This document shows, in pieces, positions 1 to 8,308 of a stretch of DNA of 64,000 bases. This DNA is from Candidatus Omnitrophota bacterium. GTDB lineage: Bacteria > Hinthialibacterota > Hinthialibacteria > Hinthialibacterales > Hinthialibacteraceae. Every line of letters begins with the position of its first letter. Position 1 is the stretch's first letter. The position numbers were made by a program, and so were the translations under genes. The notes below the pieces were generated by a model, which saw nothing but the letters and a program-made list of their open reading frames with translations, had not been told where the DNA came from and made no database searches. Location: positions 56,209 to 120,208 of the forward strand of contig JABLXU010000011.1 in NCBI GenBank assembly GCA_013177805.1, in the 5' to 3' direction.

Positions 1-1
1 C

Positions 2-274
2 CAGGCCCTCGAGATTGTGGACGCGGCGCTGGATCAAATCAGCCGCACCCGTTCCCAATTGGGGGCGTTCACGAACCGGCTGGAGACCACGATCGACAGC
101 CTGTCGGTCAACTCGGAGAACCTGCGGGCTTCGGAATCGCGGCTCAGTGATGTGGACCTGGCCTCCGAGGTATCCGATTTCACCGCGAACCAGATTCTCT
201 TCCAGGCGGGGACCTCCGTCCTGGCGCAGGCCAATTTCCTGCCGCAAGGATTGTTAGCCCTCCTGGGACAATGA
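2..274 (+). CDS. fliC: Flagellin, C-terminal part (5' end outside window)
   Basis: Flagellin is the self-assembling subunit of the flagellar filament, exported through the flagellar type III apparatus. The visible 90 residues are the conserved C-terminal D1/D0 helices, including ESRLSDVDLASE and the closing QAGTSVLAQANFLPQ stretch. They match the C-terminus of the complete flagellin at 1679-4228 almost position for position, so the two genes are tandem paralogues. The gene is open at the left window edge, so its start, central domain and promoter cannot be seen. The last codon is followed by a 1.4 kb gap without genes. Family assignment is secure; the gene name is only the generic flagellin name. 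Confidence 0.93.
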   Translation, partial: QALEIVDAALDQISRTRSQLGAFTNRLETTIDSLSVNSENLRASESRLSDVDLASEVSDFTANQILFQAGTSVLAQANFLPQGLLALLGQ

Positions 275-877
275 GGACCGCAACGGGAACACGATCATTC
301 ACGATTTGATCCCCGGCGCCGGGGCGGGGAGATACCGCTCCGCCTTCCCCGCTCCGGGCCGGTCTGAAGACGGCCAAGACGAAAGATCAAAGATGAAAAG
401 CATCCGGAGGAGCATCCATCGCCCAGAATTAAATGGCCTGGCGGTATAGGCAGCCATTCTCTTCATCCCTTGAAAGGATTCCCGGTCCGGCCGGCGGCCC
501 GCCCCGGTGGATCCCTTGAATGGATGAGGCGGGAATGTGGCCTCGATCAGACTCCATGAGAAAGGAAAATGGGACCATCAATCCAACCAGAATTGCCGAG
601 GAAGGATCGGCCACGCGAATCCTTCGCCCGTTCCCGTTCCGGAAGTGCGAGCCGGAACGGAGCGGCTGACGCCCGGGAAAATCGGGAGTGCGACCCGAAG
701 TCCACTATGCTATCCGGCGGATACTCTTCTTCTTCCTCCGTCCGCGGGATGGGGTGGCGATTCCCCGGCCGATGGGGCCGGCCGTCCATACGGTTGCAGG
801 ATTGGGGCTGTCCGGGATGAGGGCAGCCCCTTAGGAGAGGGTTGATCAAAACGGTCCGGCACGGTGGATTCGATCAA

Positions 878-909
878 CCCCCTCCTAACCTCCCCCCGGT
901 GGGGGGAGG
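878..909. repeat. Dispersed GC-rich palindromic repeat, copy 1
   Basis: Reads CCCCCTCCTAACC followed by a 9-bp stem (889-897 with 901-909, loop GGT). It belongs to the intergenic family with the general form CCCTCACCCTAACCCTCTCCC / GGGAGAGGG found at several other gaps in this window. Confidence 0.6.
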
Positions 910-953
910 AAACCGAAGGCCGCAACTTGCCGCCGTCCCAGCCACCTGAATCT

Positions 954-992
954 TATCCCCCTCTTCCTCGGGGGAAGGGCTGGGGTGAGGGA
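954..992. repeat. Dispersed GC-rich palindromic repeat, copy 2 (inverted)
   Basis: On the minus strand this reads CCCTCACCCCAGCCCTTCCC followed by a complementary GAGGAAGAGGGG arm, the same plan as the other copies but in reverse orientation. It lies 45 bases from copy 1, so the two form an inverted pair. Confidence 0.65.
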
Positions 993-1678
993 AAACAAGG
1001 CCTCCTCCTGGAATCCCGCGTTGGCGGGAAAGACATCCAGGAGGACAGCAGGAAGCGGTGGAGATGGAGATCAAGAGAGAACCGTGTATGCCCATTGTTT
1101 ATGTCATCGCACCCATTTTTGATTTTGGTATTGCGCCCAAGGCGGTTACGGACAAACCGCACTGCCATTAGCCGTTGCGTGTCAGCGGTACCCAATTTGG
1201 ACTTCCGCGAAGGAGTGTATCCCGTTCGAAATCCTCACATAACCCGCCTTCCTCCGGTGATCGCGCCAGAGTGAACCAGGTTGACTCCCTGGGACCGGCG
1301 GGGAAGAGGTCCACGATGGCTTCGACTCGTGATCGGAGTATGGCCAAACCCGGAACGGCCGTTTGATTCGGTCCGATCCGGAAGGCCGGCCGGGGGATAG
1401 AGCCTAGCACCCCTGTCCTTTCTTCTGGCGGCGTCCGGCCTGGTGTAAACGGCCAAAACTCCACCCACTCCCGGCGGAAGACCCGGAATCGATTCCATGC
1501 CGGCCGCGTTTCGTTCTCCCAGGCGCGCGCCGAGGCGGCTCACTCGACGCCTCTACGCCCGCCCGGCCGAGGAGGACGCGATTTCCTGACGCGGTTGGTG
1601 GAGTATACCCAGGGGCTTCTGCCTCACAACCCACGGTCCGGCACGGAAGCCGGACGATCCCTTTCACGGAGGAAAACC

Positions 1679-4228
1679 ATGAGTATCTCAAGAGTCAACA
1701 ACAACGTGGCCGCTTTGACCGCGAACCGGAACCTGGACCGGACCGGCCGCCAAGTGCAGAAGTCCATTGAGCGTCTCTCGTCGGGGCTGCGCATCAACCG
1801 CGCCGGAGACGACGCGGCGGGGATGACGATCGCCACCCGTCTGCGCGCCCAGGTCCGCGGCCTGGACCGGGCGGTCATGAACGCCGAGGACGGCATCAAC
1901 GTGATCAACGTGGCGGAAGGCGCGTTGGAGGAAATGACCTTGCGGCTGGACCGCATCCGCGTGCTGGCCATCCAGGCCGCGAACACGGGAGTTAATGATA
2001 TCCAGGCCCGGCAGGCGCTGCAAGATGAAGTGTTTCAGAGTATTGACGAGATCACTCGAATCGCCAATACCACGATGTACAACACCAATCATCTCCTGAA
2101 CGGCGATTTCAGCGTCCAGACGGCGGTCAAGCCCGGCCAGGGCGGCGCCCGCAACTATGGCATCCGCATCGACACGGGGCCCAGTTCCAACACCCTGGAG
2201 AGCGGCACCCATTTTCTGAATATCGTCCAAACCAAAAAGGGGCATCAGATTATGCTGCCCGGCCTGGGCAAGGATGGCGAATCCTTCACCATGCACACGG
2301 GCATCCAGAACCAGACGGATCTGGCCGTCAGCCTGGCCCGCTTCACCACCACCATCGGGCTGAACGGGACCGCCGCCGATACCGCCACGGTTCTGGGCAG
2401 CGGCGCTTTTTTCAATGGTGTCTCTATTATCGATGGCGACCAGATCACGTTCAGCGGCGTGTTGGCCGACGGGGTGACCCGGTTCAGCGGCGTGCTCAGC
2501 GCGTCGGCGGGATCGTCCTTTGGGGATTCGTCGATGACCGGCAGCACCACGCATCTGCTGGGATTGATCAACAACGCCATCGACCAGGCGGAAATGGCGC
2601 TCTTCGGCGTGGCCACGCCCGCCGAGGTCCCCGCGGCGTACCGGACCACCGTCACCCTGGCGGAAACCGGCGACAACGCCGGGCGGCTGCTGCTGTTCAA
2701 CGAGGTGGAAACCATTAATCTCGCTTCGATCAACCTCAGCCTGGTCCGCGGCGGCACCCTGGTCACGCAAGCCGCGGGAGTTACGCGTTCCGGCCCGATC
2801 GGCGCGAACTCGGCCCTCCAAGGCCAAGGCCGGATCGGCAACGCGGTGACGGCCATCACCGGATCCACGTTCGACACCGGGCGGTTCCTGATCGAAGTGC
2901 AGGACGTGCAGGGCGCGCAAAACCGGATCGTGGAGAGCGACATCCTCTTGCGCAACCGGGGCGGTTCGATCATCAGCCGCACGGCGACCCTGACCGGATC
3001 CGCCAACGGCCTATACCTCAACGGAACCTTCGTCAACGGCATCTACACCGGCGGCGTTTCCATCAGCAGCGGCGATACGGTAACCTTGCGCGGGACCGAG
3101 GCCGATGGTTCTACGTTCGAGGCCACCTACACCTTCAGCCTGAATCCCGCGGCCGATGCCGTCCTGAATGATTTCCAGTTCACGACCCTATCCGGCCTGA
3201 TCCAGGAACTTAACTACCGCACGCGGATTTATTCGGGAGGAACCGTGGCCGATGGCGTCCAAACCCGGTTTGAGACCGCCCTGTTCACCCTGACCGCCCA
3301 GGGGACGTTGCAACTCATCGACGATTTGGGCCGCAACGATTCGAAATTGGCCTTTACCTTGATCTTCAATGATAGCGCGGCGGACACGACCCCCGATTAT
3401 ACCATTGCCAGCAGCGGCCAACTGATCCAGGAAGGTTTCGCCGAATCGGCCACCATCCGGATCAACGGTGGAGCCCCCATCCGCGCCTCGGCCGGCGAGA
3501 TGATTCACTACATCGGGCCTGAGCCCACCCGGCCGGGGGATGTGCGGGACGAAGTCCTCTTCCGCCTGGGATCCAACCTCTCGGGGGGCGCGGATTACCT
3601 GGACGTGGAGGCAAAGGAATACGTGGGGCAACTCAACGGCGGGCCCAAAGTCACGTTCCAGAACGGCGCGCAGGATGTGGTCTTTATCGACAATGCCACC
3701 TCGGGAGTCGCGCGGATGTTGACCGTGGATTTCGACGCCATCCTCGATATCACCGCGTCGGGCGCGGGCCAATCCGATCCGGGCGTCACCTTGATCCTCT
3801 CCTCGGTGAACCGGTCCATGAACTTCCAGATCGGCGCGTTCGCCTATCAGAATTTCCGCACCAGCATCGGCAATCTTTCCAGCGAATACCTGGGGTACGG
3901 GCCGGGCAGCGGGCGGACCATCAACGATATCGATATCACCACCATCGAGGGGGCCAACGAAGCCCTGATCATTGTGGACAAGGCCCTGGATCAGATCAAC
4001 CGCACCCGGTCCCTGCTGGGCGCGGCCACCAACCGCCTGGAGGGCACGGTTTCCAACCTGAGCGTCGCGTCCGAAAACCTGCTTACCGCGGAATCGCGCC
4101 TGCGTGACGTGGATCTCGCCCGCGAGTCGTCCACGTTCACGCAAGGCCAGGTGTTGTTGCAGGCGGGCGTCTCGGTCCTCGCGCAGGCCAACTTCCTGCC
4201 GCAGAGTTTGTTGACACTATTGCAATGA
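1679..4228 (+). CDS. fliC: Large flagellin with extended variable domain
   Basis: Filament subunit of the flagellum, 849 residues, far longer than the usual 270-550. The N-terminal ~150 residues are classical (SISRVNNNVAALTANRNL, RLSSGLRINRAGDDAAGM), and the last ~100 residues give the conserved C-terminal helices (ESRLRDVDLARE, VSVLAQANFLPQSLL). Between them lie about 600 residues rich in Gly, Thr, Ser and Asn with strand-forming character, the surface-exposed hypervariable D2/D3 region. The ATG at 1679 is chosen because a strong ribosome site GGAGG at 1668-1672 precedes it; an upstream in-frame extension to 1595 lacks one and would add residues foreign to flagellins. A GC-rich hairpin follows the stop. 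A paralogue lies just upstream. Confidence 0.95.
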   Translation: MSISRVNNNVAALTANRNLDRTGRQVQKSIERLSSGLRINRAGDDAAGMTIATRLRAQVRGLDRAVMNAEDGINVINVAEGALEEMTLRLDRIRVLAIQAANTGVNDIQARQALQDEVFQSIDEITRIANTTMYNTNHLLNGDFSVQTAVKPGQGGARNYGIRIDTGPSSNTLESGTHFLNIVQTKKGHQIMLPGLGKDGESFTMHTGIQNQTDLAVSLARFTTTIGLNGTAADTATVLGSGAFFNGVSIIDGDQITFSGVLADGVTRFSGVLSASAGSSFGDSSMTGSTTHLLGLINNAIDQAEMALFGVATPAEVPAAYRTTVTLAETGDNAGRLLLFNEVETINLASINLSLVRGGTLVTQAAGVTRSGPIGANSALQGQGRIGNAVTAITGSTFDTGRFLIEVQDVQGAQNRIVESDILLRNRGGSIISRTATLTGSANGLYLNGTFVNGIYTGGVSISSGDTVTLRGTEADGSTFEATYTFSLNPAADAVLNDFQFTTLSGLIQELNYRTRIYSGGTVADGVQTRFETALFTLTAQGTLQLIDDLGRNDSKLAFTLIFNDSAADTTPDYTIASSGQLIQEGFAESATIRINGGAPIRASAGEMIHYIGPEPTRPGDVRDEVLFRLGSNLSGGADYLDVEAKEYVGQLNGGPKVTFQNGAQDVVFIDNATSGVARMLTVDFDAILDITASGAGQSDPGVTLILSSVNRSMNFQIGAFAYQNFRTSIGNLSSEYLGYGPGSGRTINDIDITTIEGANEALIIVDKALDQINRTRSLLGAATNRLEGTVSNLSVASENLLTAESRLRDVDLARESSTFTQGQVLLQAGVSVLAQANFLPQSLLTLLQ

Positions 4229-4259
4229 GCGGGGAAAGTCAGAACGGAGCAGAGGATTC

Positions 4260-4287
4260 CCGGGGCGGACGGTCCGGTCCGCCCCGG
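4260..4287 (+). terminator. GC-rich hairpin after the flagellin gene
   Basis: Perfect 11-bp inverted repeat (4260-4270 with 4277-4287, arm CCGGGGCGGAC) around a 6-base loop, 31 bases after the flagellin stop. It has no following T run, so it may act as a Rho-assisted terminator or as an mRNA 3'-end stabiliser rather than a textbook intrinsic terminator. Confidence 0.55.
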
Positions 4288-4371
4288 CCGGATCCTGAGA
4301 ACGGAGTTGTTGACCGCGGTGGCTTGATCCGTTACATTGTTTTCAGTCAATTTCCTTTGAGGAATCCCATC

Positions 4372-4968
4372 ATGCCACCATTGGGTATTCACCGGGCAGC
4401 TTTCACCTTGATTGAGTTATTGATTGTCGTGGCCATTATCGGCATTCTGGCGGCCATCGCCGTGCCCAATTTTCTCAACGCCCAACTGCGCGCCCAGATC
4501 GCGAAAGTCAAAGGCGACATGCGGGCGCTGGGTTCCGCGATCGAAACCTACCGCATCGATCACAACCGCTATCCCTATTTCGACGCCTACGCGTTGCCCG
4601 CGCGCTACAACTCGATCACGTACCGCCTGATTCCCTTGACCACGCCCGTGGCCTATATCGGCAGCGTAGATTTGCAGGATCCTTTCTTGAAGACCTTGCC
4701 GGCCGAGGGTTATGAAGACGAGATGCTCCGCGAGTCGTACAACTACCGCAGCTACGAGGCGATCAATCCCGAACTGAATATCAAGGCCTGGGTGCTGAAC
4801 AGCATGGGCCCGGACCGCACCACCGACCGGGGCTTGCAGACCGAGTTGTGGGCGCGCGGCCTGGTGAGCCCGGACACCGTGGTGATCTACGATTCGACCA
4901 ACGGCCTCGTCAGCCGCGGGGACATGCCCTACACCGGGGGGGAAACGCAGTACCGGTCCAATTTTTGA
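4372..4968 (+). CDS. Type II secretion/type IV pilus-like pseudopilin
   Basis: A 198-residue prepilin-like protein. Residues 10-35 carry the class III signal and hydrophobic helix (AFTLIELLIVV followed by AIIGILAAIAVPNF), with the conserved Glu five residues after the predicted cleavage point. Prepilin peptidase would cut before Phe and the helix would anchor the subunit in the inner membrane or a pseudopilus. The rest (IETYRIDHNRYP, many Tyr) is a soluble GspG-like head; this form is widespread as many paralogues per genome in Hydrogenedentota/Sumerlaeota-like bacteria. The ATG at 4372 follows GAGGA at 4359-4363; starting upstream would bury the signal. It stands alone, without secretion genes nearby, so its assembly machine is encoded elsewhere. 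Confidence 0.88.
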   Translation: MPPLGIHRAAFTLIELLIVVAIIGILAAIAVPNFLNAQLRAQIAKVKGDMRALGSAIETYRIDHNRYPYFDAYALPARYNSITYRLIPLTTPVAYIGSVDLQDPFLKTLPAEGYEDEMLRESYNYRSYEAINPELNIKAWVLNSMGPDRTTDRGLQTELWARGLVSPDTVVIYDSTNGLVSRGDMPYTGGETQYRSNF

Positions 4969-4991
4969 AAAGGCTTTTTTTGAAAAGGCTT
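4962..4991 (+). repeat. 15-bp tandem duplication across the pseudopilin stop codon
   Basis: Two perfect, adjacent copies of TTTTTGAAAAGGCTT (4962-4976 and 4977-4991). The stop codon TGA (4966-4968) lies in the first copy, so the duplication does not change the protein. Each copy offers GAAAAGGCTT plus a T run; it may be simple slippage. Confidence 0.8.
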
Positions 4992-5245
4992 ACTTTCCCG
5001 CAGGCCCGGTTTTCAAGCGGGAGGGCGAGGCTTCCGCCATGCCGCCTGGGATTCCACGATCGGGCCGGGCAAGTTCAAAACGCAACCTGGTGTGTCCCCG
5101 GCGTTCTCTTTTATTCACCCTTTCCCACTGGGGAGAGGGCCGGGGTGAGGGATTATAGTAGGGGCGGCCTGGATACCGTCCTTCATCCCGGGGTGAAGGG
5201 AATCGATTTTACCTCCCTAGGGACACACTTTCCGGATGATCCCCC
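4992..5245. other. Gene-free stretch between pseudopilin and convergent gene
   Basis: Together with the flanking repeat and terminator this makes the 361-base gap 4969-5329. It contains one inverted copy of the dispersed palindromic repeat (5114-5154) and nothing that looks coding. Confidence 0.6.
5114..5154. repeat. Dispersed GC-rich palindromic repeat (inverted copy)
   Basis: On the minus strand reads CCCTCACCCCGGCCCTCTCC then the complementary arm GTGGGAAAGGGTGAA. Its first half is identical to the fragment at 55864-55880. Confidence 0.7.
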
Positions 5246-5278
5246 AAAAAAGAAGGGAAAGCCCCCGGCTTTCCCTTC
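5246..5278 (-). terminator. Intrinsic terminator of the secreted repeat protein gene
   Basis: On the minus strand a perfect 12-bp stem GAAGGGAAAGCC/GGCTTTCCCTTC (5267-5278 with 5252-5263) with a 3-base loop is followed directly by a T run. It lies 52 bases after the stop at 5330, a textbook Rho-independent terminator. Confidence 0.9.
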
Positions 5279-5329
5279 CGTACCTGTCTTCGGGCATCCG
5301 TGGATTGCCCGATTGATTTTCCCCGCGCG

Positions 5330-6727
5330 TCATTCGTGGATTTCCCAATCCGGCACGCCCGTGATGTCGCCCGACCGGAGAATGATGTTATCGATAGCCC
5401 ACCACCAGTTGTTGGTGCCGTACAAGTAGCCGAAGGTGATCACCATGCTTTGCGCCCCGGCGGGATTATTGATCTCGACCGTGACCGATTCGTTGGTGCT
5501 GGTGTCGGGATGGAAGTGGGGATCCCCTTCGGTGGAATTCCAATACAGCACCTCGACGGGTTCGCCGCCGTCAAACGAGACGACGATGTTCACTTCCTGT
5601 TGTCCTTCCGGCCGCCAGCTGGAATCGAAGGTCAGGACTAGCGAATTGGCCGGCACATTGGCGATGGAGATGGGGGGCGTGGACAGATACCCTTCCCACG
5701 GGCCGTCATCGTGGGGCATGTCATCCCATTCATCCGAATCGGCGATGGCCGCCGCGCCTTTCGCCTTGGTGAATTCCGAGCGCCGTTGATCCTGGGCCAC
5801 AAGCGACCACGCCACGACATTGGCGAAAGCCCACCCGCGCCAATCCAGCACGCCGCCTTCGGGCATGAAGGAATCGTCGATGGTCCAACCGGGCGGGGGA
5901 GTCTTTGTCCAAACCTTGTTGGGATCGATGGTCTGGACGCCTTCGGGCAAGTTTTCATCAAGGAACGGCCCCAAGGGCAGCCCTTCGAAGTCTTCCTCGA
6001 ACACGACGGTGTTTCCACTGGTGATCTTGATGTTGTCAATCGCCCAGAACCAGTTGTTCTGGCCGTAGAGGTAGCCAAACGTCAACACCATGTTTTGGGC
6101 CCCCGCTGGATTTGGGACCGCCACCGTGACGAATTCGTTGGTATTGGTATCGGGATGAAAGTAGGGGTCCCCTTCGATGGAGTTCCAGTACAGGATCTCC
6201 ACCGGTTCTCCCCCATCAAACGATACCACGATGTTCACATCTTGCTGTCCTTCCGGCCGCCAGCTGGAATCGAAGGTCAAGACCAGCGAATTGGCGGGCA
6301 ATCCGGCGATGGGAATCGCCGGCGTGCTCATGTAGCATTCATAGACGCCGGGATCGTGCGGCAGGTCGTCCCATTCATCCGAATCGGCGATGGCCACCGT
6401 CCCCTTGGCGTTAGTGAATTCCGAACGCCGCTGATCCCCGGCCACAAAGGCCCAGGCTTGCGCGTTGGCGAAAGCCCATCCGCTCCAGTCGCGCACGCCG
6501 CCGGCGGGGATGAAGGAATCGTCCAGCGTCCATCCCTCGGGGGGCGTTTTGGTCCAGACCTTGGTGTTGTCGAGGGAAGGGATCGAGCCCAGATTTTCAT
6601 TTTGAAACGGCCCCAGCGCCAATCCTTCGAAATCTTCTGTAAACAAGATCTGGCCGTACGACCCATTCCCGGCCATCACCAGGCCAAAAGCAAGTAATCC
6701 CAGCGCAAACAAACGCGATCGGGTCAT
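5330..6727 (-). CDS. Secreted protein with two tandem ~215-residue units
   Basis: A 465-residue exported protein of unknown function. Residues 1-26 are a signal peptide (MTRSRLFALGLLAFGLVMAG, likely cut after SYG or SYGQ). The rest is two near-identical units, about 27-240 and 241-455, each starting [IV][LV]F-x-EDFEGL and running through KVWTKTPP, DSDEWDD, NSLVLTFDSSWRPEGQQ, VSFDGGEPVE and WAIDNI. The DFEG start, strand pattern and closing AIDNI are typical of jelly-roll/MAM-like or laminin-G-like adhesion domains, often carbohydrate binding; that is inference. The ATG at 6727 is chosen over an upstream in-frame start because it begins the signal peptide and has GGAAAGGA upstream. A strong terminator follows. 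Confidence 0.85.
   Translation of the reverse strand: MTRSRLFALGLLAFGLVMAGNGSYGQILFTEDFEGLALGPFQNENLGSIPSLDNTKVWTKTPPEGWTLDDSFIPAGGVRDWSGWAFANAQAWAFVAGDQRRSEFTNAKGTVAIADSDEWDDLPHDPGVYECYMSTPAIPIAGLPANSLVLTFDSSWRPEGQQDVNIVVSFDGGEPVEILYWNSIEGDPYFHPDTNTNEFVTVAVPNPAGAQNMVLTFGYLYGQNNWFWAIDNIKITSGNTVVFEEDFEGLPLGPFLDENLPEGVQTIDPNKVWTKTPPPGWTIDDSFMPEGGVLDWRGWAFANVVAWSLVAQDQRRSEFTKAKGAAAIADSDEWDDMPHDDGPWEGYLSTPPISIANVPANSLVLTFDSSWRPEGQQEVNIVVSFDGGEPVEVLYWNSTEGDPHFHPDTSTNESVTVEINNPAGAQSMVITFGYLYGTNNWWWAIDNIILRSGDITGVPDWEIHE
5360..6649 (-). repeat. Internal tandem duplication, unit about 642-645 bp
   Basis: The two units of the secreted protein are also nearly identical as DNA in long patches; for example TGTCCTTCCGGCCGCCAGCT occurs at 5601 and again at 6246, an offset of 645 bases. 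Only one codon of length difference is seen, near the start of the units. This points to a recent duplication or ongoing gene conversion. Confidence 0.85.
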
Positions 6728-7315
6728 ATTATTCAATCCTTTCCTTTTTTTTTGAATCGGCTTGTACCCAAGCCTGCATCCATTCTGCTTGCCGGCCGGG
6801 CTTTTACCGGCCCCGGCCCGAATGCTCAGCGAAACTCCATTTGCGGCCACTTTGCAGCAACCTTGATCGAGTGGATTTTTACCGGTATTTGAGCCTCCTT
6901 TCCTTCAATCGGTTTTGCGCAATGCAGAAAGAGATGTAGAAAAATACCTCCTCTTTTGCAGCCGGAAACGCCCATTCGCGAAAAGCAAGCGGACGCTATC
7001 CGGCGCGGGGCATGCAAGTAAAAAGCCAGAGCTATTAATGTCAGGTTATCAGAAATTCCAATAAATATATAGACTTGTTCATCAGATGAGCGTTTGATGA
7101 AGCTAGGATCGTAGAACCCTATGGCCTCAAGCAGGGAATGGTTTGGCCAGGTTCGTGATTTTCGTGTTGCCCGGCCCGGGATTCGCACTTCCCGGTGGGG
7201 CAAGCCAAAGTCCTGGGGATGCAAGTAGATTCAAGGGAAAGGTTAGATTCTTCGGGGGGAGGCGCTTCGGGGGGGCAACTCCTCCGCACGGGATCCAATG
7301 ATGATTCTGTGACTG
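6728..7315. other. Gene-free stretch between two minus-strand genes
   Basis: The leader and promoter of the secreted repeat protein must lie here. A 132-codon minus-strand frame at 6826-7224 has no ribosome site and no recognisable features and is not accepted. A short direct repeat (CTTCGGGGGG) occurs at about 7251 and 7266. No terminator with a clear T run was found for the upstream barrel gene. Confidence 0.5.
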
Positions 7316-8131
7316 TCAAAACCGGTAGCCTACCGTGAAAGAAGCCACCAGTTCGTCTTCGCGGTTCACGGCCCAGGGAGAATCGTCCAGCGATAGTTGC
7401 GCTTCCAGGGCGGGTGTGAGATAGAAGTTGTTCCACTCGAAGGTCGTCGAAGCGCCGAGCGAGGTATGGCTCCAGGCGGAATTGGCCTGCAAGGCGCCGT
7501 CGTTATAGGTGACGTCCCACCGCAGATCGAGATCTTGCCTTTCTTGTCCGGCCAGCAACGGGGGGAGGGGATACGCGCAGGTCAGTCCGAAGACCACGAT
7601 GTTGCCCGCGTCGAAATTCCGGCTGCTTTGCGTGCCGTCCCATACGAAGAAAGTATCCACGAAGGGAACCAGACGCGCCGGGCCGAGGGGAATCATATTG
7701 GGAAAAGCCAGGCCGTTGGCCAATTCCTGTTTGTCCAGCTGGTTGCCCGTATGGGGATGGGTGTAGTAGATATACGTGATGTAGTTGTACAGCGCGTACC
7801 AGTCGTCTGGGAACAAGGTGCATTCGTATCCCAGAAACGGATTGATTTCGGTCTGATCCACGAATCCGCCCGCATCGGGCCATTCGCCCACGACGCCCGC
7901 GTAGAATCCGTTCCATTCCATCTGCCACCGGGGTTGGAAGGTTCCATGCTCATCGAAGACGTCATAGCCGTGCCACAGGTACTGGGAGGAATACGTAATA
8001 TCCAACCGTCCCTCAACGGTTTCTCCCCACAGTTCTACGGAAGACGAGGCGGAGGGAAACGCCAGGAGACAAGCGATCAGCAGGCAAGGCATTCGAAGGG
8101 GACGGACCAGCGAACGGTTGGAATCATTCAT
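7316..8131 (-). CDS. Outer-membrane beta-barrel protein, Gcw_chp-like
   Basis: A 271-residue protein with an N-terminal signal peptide (cationic start, then MPCLLIACLLAFPSASSS) and a mature part of alternating aromatic/polar strands ending in the outer-membrane signature YRF with terminal Phe, as needed for Bam-dependent insertion. The stretch LDITYSSQYLWHGYDVFDE resembles the start of the TIGR02001/Gcw_chp family of barrels of unknown function, where x-SxYxWRG is typical. GAAGGA lies a few bases before the ATG. It is followed by the secreted repeat protein on the same strand but 588 bases away, so probably a separate unit. Substrate or role cannot be told from sequence. Confidence 0.75.
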   Translation of the reverse strand: MNDSNRSLVRPLRMPCLLIACLLAFPSASSSVELWGETVEGRLDITYSSQYLWHGYDVFDEHGTFQPRWQMEWNGFYAGVVGEWPDAGGFVDQTEINPFLGYECTLFPDDWYALYNYITYIYYTHPHTGNQLDKQELANGLAFPNMIPLGPARLVPFVDTFFVWDGTQSSRNFDAGNIVVFGLTCAYPLPPLLAGQERQDLDLRWDVTYNDGALQANSAWSHTSLGASTTFEWNNFYLTPALEAQLSLDDSPWAVNREDELVASFTVGYRF

Positions 8132-8308
8132 CTTTATTCCTTCACAGCCATCTTAAGAATCGACAAACACTGTACCTGAATAAGCGAACGGAGGAGAAGA
8201 ATCAAGCCCTATGATCCGCCTCGGCACCGGGAGGGCGGTGATCCTTCCTGGATGCGGTTGAGTTTCTCCAATGGAGATCAAATGACTAAAACAGTACGGG
8301 TTCCCCCC

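Larger units (their letters stand above)
275..1678. other. 1.4 kb gene-free stretch between two flagellin genes
   Basis: No convincing gene is seen on either strand: the open frames are short, overlap each other and lack ribosome sites or recognisable protein features. The stretch holds a perfect 14-base palindrome CCCCGGCGCCGGGG at 311-324, two copies of the dispersed GC-rich palindromic repeat (about 878-909 and 954-992), and a small hairpin TCCCGC-GTTG-GCGGGA at 1014-1029. The 14-mer ACGGTCCGGCACGG occurs at 851-864 and again at 1633-1646, the latter only 33 bases before the next flagellin start. I found no clear sigma-28 or sigma-54 promoter. Confidence 0.6.

Noticed and set aside
878..992. 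CRISPR array from the repeated GC-rich blocks
   Set aside because: The blocks are inverted, palindromic and unequally spaced, without uniform spacers; no cas genes nearby.
864..1274. 136-codon frame in the gap between flagellins
   Set aside because: Runs through two palindromic repeats; no protein features.
1688..2920. Long minus-strand frame inside the flagellin gene (410 codons)
   Set aside because: Antisense shadow of a high-GC coding region; no ribosome site, no protein features.
3188..4144. Second minus-strand frame inside the flagellin gene (318 codons)
   Set aside because: Same kind of codon-bias shadow; composition rich in Gly, Arg and Asp without domain pattern.
6826..7224. 132-codon minus-strand frame between secreted protein and barrel genes
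   Set aside because: No ribosome site or recognisable sequence; lies where a leader region is expected.
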